In this document: positions 15,463 to 24,070 of the stretch, in pieces | How the letters are laid out: each line of letters opens with the position of its first letter | Position numbering within the stretch: position 1 is the first letter of the stretch | NCBI RefSeq assembly: GCF_012863495.1 | Contig: NZ_JAAVJL010000003.1 | Span: 124,001 to 188,000, forward strand | Direction of reading: 5' to 3' | DNA from: Pseudanabaena yagii GIHE-NHR1 | GTDB taxonomy: Bacteria > Cyanobacteriota > Cyanobacteriia > Pseudanabaenales > Pseudanabaenaceae | Length of the DNA stretch: 64,000 nucleotides | The notes under the pieces: generated by a model | What the model was told of the DNA's origin: nothing | The model's database searches: none | Seen by the model: only the letters and a program-made list of their open reading frames with translations | Position numbers and translations under genes: made by a program

Positions 15463-16880
15463 CAGCAATTCTCATTATGAACGAAGGCTAGTCAAACCGT
15501 TGATATAGGGATATTGTAAATAACATGATGATTGATTTAGGGGAAGAGCTTTGAAAGCACAAGGCTCATTCGACAGAATTGTAGAAATTTTCCGACAACA
15601 ACTAGAATCATTGCCAGACAAGCGGACAGGCAAAAATAGTCGCTATGGCATGGAAGATGCAGCCATGAGTGCATTCAGTGTATTTTTCACTCAAAGTCCA
15701 TCATTCTTGTCTTACCAGCGGACAATGGAGCAGACAAAAGGGCGAAGCAACGCCCAAAGTTTATTTGGGGTGCATAAAATACCAACGGATAACCATATCC
15801 GAGACTTGCTAGACCCAGTGCAACCTAAAGAAATGTTTCCAGTGTTCGAGACAATCTTGGAGACGATAGAGCAAAAGGGGAAACTGCAAAGATTTCGAGG
15901 ATTCGCCAACAATCTATTAATGGCGCTAGATGGGACAGAGTACTTTAGTTCAAAACAAATACACTGTCACCATTGTTCGAGTAGGAAAATGAAATCAGGA
16001 GAAATTCATTATTTTCATAGCGTAGTTACGCCAGTTATCGTCAGTCCACATCAATCGCAAGTGATTCCCCTAGTACCAGAATTTATTGTGCCGCAGGATG
16101 GAAATGACAAGCAAGACTGTGAGAATACAGCCGCCAAAAGATGGTTGTTACAACATGGCAGTAAGTACAGTGCATTCAAGGTAACTGTTTTGGGTGATGA
16201 CCTTTATTCTCGCCAACCCCTCTGCCAAATGCTATTAGAGCAACAGTTCAACTTCATCTTAGTCTGCCGCCCCGAATCTCACCCCACTATCTATGAGCAT
16301 ATAGAAGGGATTGCTTTGCCAACGGTGGTTGTCAATAAGTGGACAGGGAAAGTTCAAGAGACCTATACCTACCAATATGTCAATGGGCTACCTATCAAAG
16401 ATGGTGACGATGCTTTGCTGGTTAACTGGTGTGAACTAACTGTGACTAGACCTGATGGCAAGGTAGTTTACAAAAACTCTTTTGCCACCAATCACCTGAT
16501 TACTGAGCAAACAGTGGTGGAAATCGTGCTGGCTGGTCGTACTCGTTGGAAAGTGGAAAATGAGAATAACAATACTCTCAAAACTAAGGGCTACAACCTA
16601 GAACACAACTTTGGACATGGCAAGGAGCATCTTGCTTCATTCCTAGCCACCCTCAATATTTTGTCCCTACTATTTCACACGTTATTGGAATTGGTCGATG
16701 ACAAGTACCAGTTATTGCGCTCTCATTTGCCAACCCGCAAAACCTTTTTTAACGATTTACGCGCCTTGACTCGATATCTTGTTTTTGATAGTTGGGATCA
16801 TCTTTTGACTTTTATGATTCAAGGTTTGGAGTTAGATCTCCCTCCCAACAGTAGTTAATTTTTCATAATGAGAATTGCTG
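15463..16880 (+). mobile_element. ISNCY-like insertion sequence (1418 bp) with 9-bp target duplication
   Basis: The ends are inverted: CAGCAATTCTCATTATGAA on the left and TTCATAATGAGAATTGCTG on the right (19 matching bases). The 9-bp direct repeat GTCAAAAGT flanks it at 15454-15462 and 16881-16889. One intact transposase gene lies inside. The exact duplication suggests a recent insertion. Family assignment rests on the transposase type and is less certain than the boundaries. Confidence 0.93.
15551..16858 (+). CDS. Transposase of the ISNCY-like element
   Basis: This 435-residue protein has a predicted DDE nuclease fold. LLMALDGTEYF supplies the first Asp, VTVLGDDLYSRQPLC a second, and TRWKVENENNNTLKTKGYNLEH the downstream Glu within a W-x2-E-N-like motif. 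Cysteines in HCHHCSSRK suggest a small metal site. The N-terminal DKRTGKNSRYGMEDAAMSAF is typical of cyanobacterial ISNCY/ISAs1-like transposases. The start is TTG at 15551 preceded by GGGGAAGAG. The frame is complete and undamaged. It is contained within the terminal repeats at 15463 and 16880. Confidence 0.85.
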   Translation: MKAQGSFDRIVEIFRQQLESLPDKRTGKNSRYGMEDAAMSAFSVFFTQSPSFLSYQRTMEQTKGRSNAQSLFGVHKIPTDNHIRDLLDPVQPKEMFPVFETILETIEQKGKLQRFRGFANNLLMALDGTEYFSSKQIHCHHCSSRKMKSGEIHYFHSVVTPVIVSPHQSQVIPLVPEFIVPQDGNDKQDCENTAAKRWLLQHGSKYSAFKVTVLGDDLYSRQPLCQMLLEQQFNFILVCRPESHPTIYEHIEGIALPTVVVNKWTGKVQETYTYQYVNGLPIKDGDDALLVNWCELTVTRPDGKVVYKNSFATNHLITEQTVVEIVLAGRTRWKVENENNNTLKTKGYNLEHNFGHGKEHLASFLATLNILSLLFHTLLELVDDKYQLLRSHLPTRKTFFNDLRALTRYLVFDSWDHLLTFMIQGLELDLPPNSS

Positions 16881-16957
16881 GTCAAAAGTATATTGACTAG
16901 ACAAAATCAATCAAATTCACGTAGGATCATAAGCCGCCAAAAAAATCCCACAGACTA

Positions 16958-18211
16958 ATGACCTCTGACAAGATGAAGCTGCTAGTTGACGAAGCAGTTA
17001 CAGCCCTCGCACCTACTTTCACTAAAATCGATCTTCATGTAAAAACAAATCTCGAAAGAGTTTTACAAGCTTTTCGCGATCGCCGTGTGGGCGCACATCA
17101 TTTTGCCAGTGTGTCAGGCTATGGACATGGGGACATGGGGCGTGATGTATTGGATGAAGTTTTTGCACAGGTCATGGGCGCAGAGTCCGCCGCCGTGCGT
17201 GTGCAGTTTGTCTCAGGAACCCATGCGATCGCCTGTTGTCTATTCGGGATTTTGCGTCCCCTTGATGAGCTTTTATCTGTAGTCGGCGCACCCTACGACA
17301 CTCTTGAAGAAGTCATTGGCTATCCCCTCACCTCCGATAGTACAGGTGCTAACTATGCAGGTTCGCTCAAAGATTTTGGGATTACCTATCGTCAAGTGGA
17401 ACTCACCCCTGAAGGTGGCGTAAATTGGGAAGCTCTAGCAAAAGCCGTTAAACCCCAAACGCGGATGGTCTTAATCCAGCGCTCCTGCGGCTATGCGTGG
17501 CGGCAGAGTTTATCGATTGAAGATATCGAAAGAATTATTCAATTGGTTAAACAGCAAAATCCAAATACTGTCTGTTTTGTCGATAACTGCTATGGCGAAT
17601 TTATTAGCGATCGCGAACCCACGGCAGTAGGTGCTGACCTCATGGCAGGTTCCCTGATCAAAAATCCGGGGGGAACGATCGCTACCGCAGGTGGCTATGT
17701 GGCGGGCAAAGCCGAATATGTCGAACTCGCCGCCCAAAGGCTCACTGCCCCCGGAATTGGACGAGAAGGCGGCGCAACCTTTGACCTCAATCGACTTCTA
17801 TTTCAAGGTTTATTTCTTGCACCGCAGATGGTCGGCGAAGCGATGAAAAGCAGTCATCTTGCGGCTTACGTCTTTGACAAATTGGGCTATCAAGTCAAGC
17901 CCCTACCCTACGAGCCTCGACGTGATATTATTCAAGCGATTCAATTGGGTGATCCGAAAAAATTAATTGAATTCTGTCGTAATCTTCAGCGCTTTTCTCC
18001 TATTGATTCCTATGTCGATCCTGTCCCTGGAGAAATGCCAGGCTACGTTAGCCAGTTAGTCATGGCAGGGGGAACCTTCATTGATGGCAGTACCCTAGAG
18101 CTTTCCGCAGATGGCCCCCTGCGTGAACCCTATACCGTATTTCTCCAAGGTGGAACCCATTGGACGCATGTTGCGATCGCCCTTGAGAATTTCCAGATTG
18201 ATGATCTATAG
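16958..18211 (+). CDS. PLP-dependent methionine gamma-lyase family / aluminium resistance protein
   Basis: The 417-residue fold-type I PLP enzyme has a phosphate-binding region VQFVSGTHAIACCLFGIL and a substrate stretch GAPYDTLEEVIGY. CFVDNCYGEFI holds the Asp that contacts the pyridine ring. The Schiff-base lysine is in LMAGSLIKNPGGTIA. Family members (Alum_res, YnbB) are annotated as methionine gamma-lyase-like or aluminium resistance proteins, but the true substrate is not established. The ATG lies only 77 bp after the ISNCY-like element, so the original promoter has probably been separated from the gene. Confidence 0.85.
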   Translation: MTSDKMKLLVDEAVTALAPTFTKIDLHVKTNLERVLQAFRDRRVGAHHFASVSGYGHGDMGRDVLDEVFAQVMGAESAAVRVQFVSGTHAIACCLFGILRPLDELLSVVGAPYDTLEEVIGYPLTSDSTGANYAGSLKDFGITYRQVELTPEGGVNWEALAKAVKPQTRMVLIQRSCGYAWRQSLSIEDIERIIQLVKQQNPNTVCFVDNCYGEFISDREPTAVGADLMAGSLIKNPGGTIATAGGYVAGKAEYVELAAQRLTAPGIGREGGATFDLNRLLFQGLFLAPQMVGEAMKSSHLAAYVFDKLGYQVKPLPYEPRRDIIQAIQLGDPKKLIEFCRNLQRFSPIDSYVDPVPGEMPGYVSQLVMAGGTFIDGSTLELSADGPLREPYTVFLQGGTHWTHVAIALENFQIDDL

Positions 18212-18870
18212 ATTTAGAGAGCCGCGCAGGAAAATCAGTTCCTTAACATTAATACTTTAATAATCTTGTCTGGTAGTCTTTTTAGCTTTTCTCACTCAAT
18301 TACTGATGTTACGTGGAAGGAATTCCTGCGATGTTGAAGGCTCGGGGCTGGCACGGAGGCACAGCACCTACCAAAAATTTAAATATTCAGGTAGGGGCAA
18401 TCCCCCCGTGGTTGCCCTGCTCTGCTAGCAGCAAGAAATTCATACCCTGAGTTCCACGTAACATCAGTCAATTAGAATTTGCTCGTCGAGATAATTCTTA
18501 ATCACTTCAAGAATGGAGAATTGTTATCCTGTGCCGCTCAAATAAGTGCTGCTCTAATGGCTTATTTATGATGAGCAGCACCCGCAGGCGTTTGAATGCT
18601 CTGACCTATATAATCGAACAAAAAATTAACACCAACTGTATGATTTAGAGCTTTATCTAAAACTACTAGATTGATAAGTATGACTTTATCAGATGCAATT
18701 GCCTAATTTATTGTTAAAAACGATAAATTTAGTTGTGCTAAAAATATAGTAACTAAATAAACAAAAAATATTTCAAGGCTTTTGTTTATATTGAATTTAT
18801 CCAAAACGTCAAAATCAATATCTTTTAATATTTCTTAAATTAGAGAAATTCTCAAAATATCTACAATAAC
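18212..18870. other. 659-bp non-coding region with a small mobile element
   Basis: The only clear feature is the 165-bp element at 18303-18467. The remainder, especially 18600-18870, is very AT-rich. I see no open frame with coding character and no RNA gene. Confidence 0.5.
18303..18467. repeat. 165-bp MITE-like element with 16-bp perfect terminal repeats
   Basis: The left end CTGATGTTACGTGGAA is perfectly inverted at the right end (18452-18467). The 7-bp direct repeat TCAATTA flanks the element at 18296-18302 and 18468-18474. The interior carries a GGGGCAATCCCCCCGTGG hairpin block of a kind also seen near 8430. It has no coding capacity, so it is non-autonomous. The transposase family that mobilises it is not in the window. 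Confidence 0.85.
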
Positions 18871-19428
18871 TCAAGATTTTTCCTCAAAGGCTGGGGCGTA
18901 GGCTTGAAGTAAGTTACTCAGTTGAGAAAGGACAGAGTCTTTATTGACTGAACCGAAGGTGGAGCGATCAGGGAAGAACTCAGGGCGATCAAGGTTGCGA
19001 TCAATCGCTTCTTTGACTTGCTGAGCAATTAGGTGTTGCAAATCCGCTAGCGCCCTTTCTCTTTGATAATTTGCACCCTGTTCAGTGGTGGCATATAGCG
19101 GCGGTAAACGGTTGAGCGCGTAGGCAGCAATGTCCCCCAAATCCAAAACCTTATTACTATTTGCCTCAATCTCAGCAACCCGTGCTACAGCCTCACTTAG
19201 CACCAATTCTTCCATCACATTAATAAATTGCTTTCGTGGGACAGCGACCACTTCCCCTGTTAGCAAAGCACCCATCAGGCGATCGAGTGCCATGTATTCT
19301 TCTACCGAGAGTTCAAACGCGCTATCACAGATTCGTCCAACTTCGGCTTCCATTGCTGGAGTAAGGTAGCGATCTTGCAAAGCTTGCTCGACAATCGACT
19401 CAATGCTGGTCTTTTCTAGCTTTTCCAC
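18871..19428 (-). CDS. ComFB domain protein
   Basis: The 185-residue protein carries the late-competence ComFB domain at about residues 65-145. It includes FINVMEELVLSEAVARVA, then VLDLGDIAAYALNRLPPLYA and a charged helix YQRERALADLQHLIAQQV. ComFB-domain proteins of cyanobacteria have been described as c-di-GMP receptors. The N-terminal part (IVEQALQDRYLTPAMEAEV, ALDRLMGALLTGEVV) is a separate helical region common in cyanobacterial homologues. GH57 is encoded just upstream on the same strand (24 bp), so they may share a transcript. Confidence 0.85.
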   Translation of the reverse strand: MEKLEKTSIESIVEQALQDRYLTPAMEAEVGRICDSAFELSVEEYMALDRLMGALLTGEVVAVPRKQFINVMEELVLSEAVARVAEIEANSNKVLDLGDIAAYALNRLPPLYATTEQGANYQRERALADLQHLIAQQVKEAIDRNLDRPEFFPDRSTFGSVNKDSVLSQLSNLLQAYAPAFEEKS

Positions 19429-19452
19429 TGTTATCTCTTTAATAACGCAACA

Positions 19453-21672
19453 CTAAGGTACTTCAATGGGAATAATCGTATACTCTGGTAGGGATATCTG
19501 AAAATGCTCTTTTTGGCTGAGCATAATCACCAATCTTGCAACGGATTGAGGCTTAACTGCCAAATCACTCCAAGGTATGGCAATCTCTAGACATTGCTCT
19601 AAACCTATTTTCGTATGAGTCGCTATGGTTTCCCACTGAAATTTTTCTAAAGATTCTTGAAGCTGGACTGACTTATCCGCAAAATTGATCGCTAGGTGAT
19701 GGCGAAACAAATAATTTAGCGGTGATACATCAGGCATATCAAGAAGTTTTACAGGACTATTGGGGTGAATCCGACTTGGATAAAACCACAACAGATGTAA
19801 TTTACTTTGAGAAACGTTCTCTAGATTACTAAATTCTAGACGCAAGTAGCAATAAAAATGATCGTATCCGTACCATAGACGTTTGACAGGTGCATTTTGG
19901 TGCATTGCTCCTCTCGCCCCACTAATTTCTATTTTACCTGCACCTTGCCAATCATCGTTTTCAAATCTGCCATTAATTATGGGATGGATTAAGTTGGTAG
20001 GTCGATCGCTAGTAGAAACATCATGGGGTTCAAGGGGATAGAGCAAGGCATGGGGAACTGGCTCATTGAGGGCGCGATAAATTACCTGTAAATGTTCGCG
20101 AAATAGGCGATCGAACATGGCATCGTCATTGGAGCTATGCCCTTCCCCAAACCACCAAAACCAGTCGGAGCCTTCGGCTGCCATCAGGCTTTCCCATGCT
20201 TCAGGATTATTTTCAGGAGTGGCTTCAGGATGTTGCGCTAAAACTTGGCGTGCCTCGGCAAGTAATTCCCATGCCCGATTTTTGACTGGATCGCCAATCC
20301 ATGTCATAAAGCTGGAATCAATCCATGAGCCACTATGCAATTGATGGGGCGGAATTTTTTCAATGGTTGAGTATTTAGCTAAATATTCAGAAGGTGTAAC
20401 TAGCTTCAGGTTGTGATTATTGGAAAGATTTTCATATAGGGTCTGCAAAAATGGGTTGCCATCTTGGGGATAAAATTCCCAGCAGTTTTCACCATCAAGG
20501 GCGATCGTCACAAGCCAAGGTTGACCATCGGGATGTTCGGCTAAATATTCATTTTGTTGTTTTTGAATTGTCATCAAGCGATCGCATAGGTCGTCACTAG
20601 CAGCTTGAGGTAGGAGTGCCCCATAGCTAAAGCCAATTAAATCTGAAAGCAGGCGATCGCGGAAAATAATAGCTAAGTCCCCATGTACGGTTTCAAGGCG
20701 ATAGGGTTGGTATAGCAAATGGGGGGCATCGATCGCACCACGTTCATCACGGCGGAAATAATGTCCCAGACTCCAACCCAATACGCCCTCATCGGAGCAT
20801 AACCATGAGAAGCCTTGCTTAGAGATATGGGGCAAGATGGCAGGGCTAACTGATTGCTCTGAGGGCCATAGACCTTTAGGGTCACAACCAAAATGTTGAC
20901 GGTAAAGTTCTTTAGCTTTTTCTAAATGCAGATTGATGTCTGTCTCCCAGCGAAACCTTGTATTGGGTAGATACATTTGGGGCACGGCAATGCGTCCAGA
21001 CTGTGTATCGGCAAGGAGGGGCATGATCGGATGGTTATAGGGGGTAGTCGTAATTTCTAACTGCCCATGTTTTTGCATTTGCCGATGTTGGGGCAGGATG
21101 CGACTGATGATTTCGCGTTGTTTGCTGTAAATTCTTTGGCGATCGGCGAGGGTGAAATCTCTGCCACGCTCGTACCATTCACCAATTTCAGGATCGGCTT
21201 CACGGAAGAGGGGATCAATCCATGCCAAGTTATGCCAAGCAAGTAAATCGCTAAAGTCGGGTGCTTGCCAATGATTCACACACCACTCGATGCCGTAGGC
21301 TTGCCGTTGCGCTAAGAGATCGGCATAGCGATGGTATGGCTCGATCATCGTCTGATGATTGGCATCAAAGAAATGCTCAACGATGAAATGCTTTTGCGAT
21401 CGCGTGAGATTATCAACGGGCGTTAAGGTCAATGACAAATAGGGATCAAACGCTTTCCCCTCCACATAGTCTTGCAGTTGTAGAATTAGAGATGGTACAA
21501 GATTGATCGTTTGATGTAACTTTGGGTATCTTGACAACATCAATGCGAGATCCAAATAATCTTTTACGCCATGCAGCCTCACCCAAGGCAAATGATACTT
21601 GCCCGCGATCGCGCTTTTATAGAGAGGTTGATGTTGGTGCCAGATAAATGCGACATGTAGAGGAAAAGACAT
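19453..21672 (-). CDS. Glycoside hydrolase family 57 protein
   Basis: The GH57 signature HQHQPLYK follows the start MSFPLHVAFIW. Other family blocks are GLWPSEQSVSPAILPHIS (region of the catalytic Glu), WLCSDEGVLGWSLG and TIALDGENCWEFYPQDG. GH57 enzymes act on alpha-glucans such as starch or glycogen, as amylases, branching enzymes or pullulanases; the exact activity cannot be fixed. The last 150 residues look like a beta-sandwich accessory domain. I start at ATG 21672; the open frame runs 26 codons further, but those would overlap the divergent DUF192 gene and have no family similarity. Length from this start is 739 residues. Confidence 0.88.
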   Translation of the reverse strand: MSFPLHVAFIWHQHQPLYKSAIAGKYHLPWVRLHGVKDYLDLALMLSRYPKLHQTINLVPSLILQLQDYVEGKAFDPYLSLTLTPVDNLTRSQKHFIVEHFFDANHQTMIEPYHRYADLLAQRQAYGIEWCVNHWQAPDFSDLLAWHNLAWIDPLFREADPEIGEWYERGRDFTLADRQRIYSKQREIISRILPQHRQMQKHGQLEITTTPYNHPIMPLLADTQSGRIAVPQMYLPNTRFRWETDINLHLEKAKELYRQHFGCDPKGLWPSEQSVSPAILPHISKQGFSWLCSDEGVLGWSLGHYFRRDERGAIDAPHLLYQPYRLETVHGDLAIIFRDRLLSDLIGFSYGALLPQAASDDLCDRLMTIQKQQNEYLAEHPDGQPWLVTIALDGENCWEFYPQDGNPFLQTLYENLSNNHNLKLVTPSEYLAKYSTIEKIPPHQLHSGSWIDSSFMTWIGDPVKNRAWELLAEARQVLAQHPEATPENNPEAWESLMAAEGSDWFWWFGEGHSSNDDAMFDRLFREHLQVIYRALNEPVPHALLYPLEPHDVSTSDRPTNLIHPIINGRFENDDWQGAGKIEISGARGAMHQNAPVKRLWYGYDHFYCYLRLEFSNLENVSQSKLHLLWFYPSRIHPNSPVKLLDMPDVSPLNYLFRHHLAINFADKSVQLQESLEKFQWETIATHTKIGLEQCLEIAIPWSDLAVKPQSVARLVIMLSQKEHFQISLPEYTIIPIEVP

Positions 21673-21675
21673 AGG

Positions 21676-22329
21676 ATGACTGGCAATATGACTGGCGATA
21701 CTTCTAGAAATTGTGACACACCTGTTCATAGTTCGATCCAAATCCTCCAAAGAGTTTGTATAAAGCTATGTACGATTAGCCTGAGCCTGTCGATGATCGC
21801 TTGTAGTTCTCCTGCGGTGTCTGACAATGCTAAACCATCGACAAACCCATCAATTCCCGTTACAACTTCACCACAAACTGCGTCACCGCAGCTAACTCCT
21901 CAAACTAAACCTAGACCAGTTTCCGAACTAGGACAATATTTGCCAATTACTGCCATTGCCACCATCGCAGGACGCGAGATTCAGCTAGAGGTTGCCAATA
22001 CCCCTAAGGAACAAGAAAAAGGATTAATGTTTCGTCCTCCCTTAACTGATGATCGCGGGATGTTATTTCCCTTTATCCCTGCGCGTCCTGTTGCCTTTTG
22101 GATGAAAAATACGCCTTCACCCTTAGATATTATCTTCTTGCTTGATGGCAAGGTCGTAGCGATCGCTCGTAATGCGACTACTTGTAAAGGTGACCCCTGC
22201 CCGATTTATCCAGAAAATGGAGTTGTGGCAGATAACGTCATCGAAGTAAGGTCTGGACTCACGACAGAACTAGGTTTGCAAGAAGGCGATCAAATTACCG
22301 TTAAATTATTGTTGCCAAAAAATCAATGA
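21676..22329 (+). CDS. DUF192 family lipoprotein
   Basis: The C-terminal 115 residues are a DUF192 domain: EVANTPKEQEKGLMFRPPL, GMLFPFIPARPVAFWMKNT, PLDIIFLLDGKVVAI and the metal-like cysteine cluster TTCKGDPCPIYP. The N-terminal LCTISLSLSMIAC is a lipobox, so the protein is probably anchored in a membrane facing the periplasm. The ATG at 21676 leaves an unusually long n-region; ATG at 21688 is an alternative. The start is divergent from GH57 with only three bases between start codons, so the 5' regions overlap. The function of DUF192 is unknown. Confidence 0.8.
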   Translation: MTGNMTGDTSRNCDTPVHSSIQILQRVCIKLCTISLSLSMIACSSPAVSDNAKPSTNPSIPVTTSPQTASPQLTPQTKPRPVSELGQYLPITAIATIAGREIQLEVANTPKEQEKGLMFRPPLTDDRGMLFPFIPARPVAFWMKNTPSPLDIIFLLDGKVVAIARNATTCKGDPCPIYPENGVVADNVIEVRSGLTTELGLQEGDQITVKLLLPKNQ

Positions 22330-22495
22330 CCACTATAATTCTAGGGTTAGAAATTATCCATGATTTACTTTGAGTGAATCTCGAAGTAAATATTTGGTAA
22401 GAAATTCCAAAATGTTCAAAAAACACTTGGTAATTTCGGCATGAAGGTGCTACAAGTAGCAGTGGTGAATCTTGAGTGAGAGAAGAGTTAAGAAA

Positions 22496-23011
22496 ATGAC
22501 AGCTAGCAGAGCGAGAATGCCTGAACCACAACGATCTCCACAGCCTCTGGATCGTCAGAGTAAACGCCTGCCTGCGAGTCGCAAATCCTTAACCAACAAG
22601 ACATCCCCTAACAAGAACGTTAAGCGTCTTCCTCGTGCTAACGTTTTTCCCTTGCCTCTGTGGTTACGACTGCTGATGTCCACCCAGAAGCTCTCTATTG
22701 TAGTGACAGTTTTACTAACTGTTTCTGTGTTTGCGATTTATGGCTGGACGGTCTATGCCCAAGAGCAGTGGAACCAACAGTATAAAAAGCTAGAACAGCT
22801 TAAACGCCAAGAGCGACAATTGACTGCTGCTGAGGGTTCTTTTAATAATGAATTGATGCGATCGGCAGAAAAAAATCCTGGGGAATTAGTACGTGAGCGT
22901 CCTGAGCAATCAATTTTTTTACAAGCTGCGCCTCTCCGCCCCAAGCGTGATGTTCCTGCTACTGTCTCCGAGCTTCCTAAAAACAAGAAGAATGAAAGCT
23001 TGGGCTATTAA
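22496..23011 (+). CDS. Single-pass membrane protein with coiled coil (FtsL-like)
   Basis: I do not recognise the family with certainty. The N-terminal 60 residues are basic and disordered, rich in S, R and K. One membrane helix follows (LSIVVTVLLTVSVFAIYGWTV), then an extracytoplasmic coiled coil (QQYKKLEQLKRQERQLTAAE) and a proline-rich end. This topology matches FtsL/DivIC-type divisome proteins, and cyanobacteria encode such a protein. I chose ATG at 22496; the in-frame TTG at 22472 would add eight residues. A hairpin terminator follows directly. Confidence 0.55.
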   Translation: MTASRARMPEPQRSPQPLDRQSKRLPASRKSLTNKTSPNKNVKRLPRANVFPLPLWLRLLMSTQKLSIVVTVLLTVSVFAIYGWTVYAQEQWNQQYKKLEQLKRQERQLTAAEGSFNNELMRSAEKNPGELVRERPEQSIFLQAAPLRPKRDVPATVSELPKNKKNESLGY

Positions 23012-23054
23012 CCAAAAACAGAGGTGAAAGGGAAATACTCATCTCTGTTTTTAT
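23012..23054 (+). terminator. Terminator after the FtsL-like gene
   Basis: The arm AAAACAGAGGTGA pairs with TCATCTCTGTTTT (one G-T pair) around an 11-base loop. A T-run follows. Confidence 0.75.
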
Positions 23055-23144
23055 ATCTGTGTGCATGATTACAAATGCTATATGCCACATAGATTTAAAG
23101 TTTTAGGCGTTGAGAATTTAAGTTATCTGTCTAAAACAAAATTT

Positions 23145-23591
23145 ATGTCAGTGGAATTTCCTGCATTTACATATACATTACTAGCTGCTAAGAAGGCAAA
23201 AGGATTAACCTTTGCGGATCTTGAAACATTGCTAGGACATGATGAAGTATGGATTGCTTCACTTTTTTATGGTCAAAATAGTACCTCTGTAGAAGAAGCG
23301 CAGAAAATTGCTGATGCTCTAGGTCTTGGTGAGGATATCGTTGCAGCTTTGAGTTCTTATCCCAGTAAAGGTTTAGGTCCAGTTGTTCCCACCGATCCAT
23401 TGATCTACCGTTTTTATGAAATCATGCAGGTCTATGGATATCCGATGAAGGAAATTATCCATGAGAAGTTTGGGGACGGTATTATGAGCGCGATCGACTT
23501 TACCCTCGATATTGAGAAGGTAGAAGATCCTAAAGGCGATCGCGTCAAAGTGACAATGAACGGTAAATTCTTACCCTATAAAAAATGGTAA
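23145..23591 (+). CDS. cynS: Cyanate hydratase (cyanase)
   Basis: Cyanase converts cyanate and bicarbonate to carbamate, which decays to ammonia and CO2. Counting from ATG 23145 ([17 protein letters not shown]) the protein has 148 residues, as usual. The catalytic triad of the E. coli enzyme corresponds to R89 and E92 in [13 protein letters not shown] and S115 in [12 protein letters not shown]. The N-terminal half is the helical DNA-binding-like domain typical of cyanase. The open frame extends upstream to 23061, but without similarity. No nitrate or cyanate transport genes adjoin it. Confidence 0.95.
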   Translation: MSVEFPAFTYTLLAAKKAKGLTFADLETLLGHDEVWIASLFYGQNSTSVEEAQKIADALGLGEDIVAALSSYPSKGLGPVVPTDPLIYRFYEIMQVYGYPMKEIIHEKFGDGIMSAIDFTLDIEKVEDPKGDRVKVTMNGKFLPYKKW

Positions 23592-23596
23592 ATTCC

Positions 23597-23623
23597 AAGG
23601 CTGCTTGCTTTGCAAGCAGCCTT
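23597..23623. terminator. Hairpin between convergent cynS and glyoxalase genes
   Basis: AAGGCTGCTTGC and its inverse enclose a TTT loop. It lies between the convergent stops and just touches the glyoxalase stop codon. There is no long T-run. Confidence 0.7.
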
Positions 23624-24015
23624 CATAAAGGCTGCATTAACTCAATCGGTAAACCGTCAGGATCGGCAATAAAGGCTACTTGATACGTGTGATCGCCAAT
23701 ACTTTGTTCTCTTGGTGGCAAAAGTAATTTGACCTTGCCTAATTTATTTACAAGCTCCTGTAAAAAAGCTTCAAGATTGTCCACATGAAAAGATAGGTGA
23801 TAGTAGCCTACATAATGCTCATCACCAAAGGGATCGGGAATATGCTTTGGTTCAGGTACTTGGAGTAGTTCTAAGTTTGTCCCTGCTCCCTGCATCCAGC
23901 AGGCAAGGGTGATCCCCGCTGTAAAGCGCTCCGTCACCTCAAAACCTAGTGCTTCATAAAAGGCGATCGCCCGAAAGATATCCGATGTCCGAATCGAAGT
24001 ATGGTGATGTTTCAT
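23623..24015 (-). CDS. Glyoxalase/lactoylglutathione lyase family protein
   Basis: The protein from ATG 24015 has 130 residues with two beta-alpha-beta-beta-beta modules of the VOC fold. The start MKHHHTSIRTSDI gives a candidate metal His; FYEALGFEVTERF, NLELLQVPEP, YYHLSFHVDNLEAF and IADPDGLPIELMQPL complete the pattern, with the last Glu a likely ligand. It may detoxify methylglyoxal, but VOC proteins vary in function. The open frame extends 51 codons upstream into the WecG-type gene and the terminator between them, so that part is not coding here. Confidence 0.85.
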   Translation of the reverse strand: MKHHHTSIRTSDIFRAIAFYEALGFEVTERFTAGITLACWMQGAGTNLELLQVPEPKHIPDPFGDEHYVGYYHLSFHVDNLEAFLQELVNKLGKVKLLLPPREQSIGDHTYQVAFIADPDGLPIELMQPL

Positions 24016-24031
24016 GCTTCTATTAAAACTC

Positions 24032-24070
24032 AAAAATAAAAAGCGGCGCGATGCGCCGCTTTTTATTTTT
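24032..24070. terminator. Terminator downstream of the WecG-type gene
   Basis: The 18-bp arms contain AAAAAGCGGCGC and inverse around GAT. Long A/T tails occur on both sides, so it can work in both directions. It overlaps the 3' end of the gene at 24063. Confidence 0.88.

Noticed and set aside
18303-18467. 165-bp inverted-repeat element as a CRISPR or RNA gene
   Set aside because: There is a single unit with terminal repeats and a target duplication, not an array, and no tRNA or conserved RNA fold was recognised.
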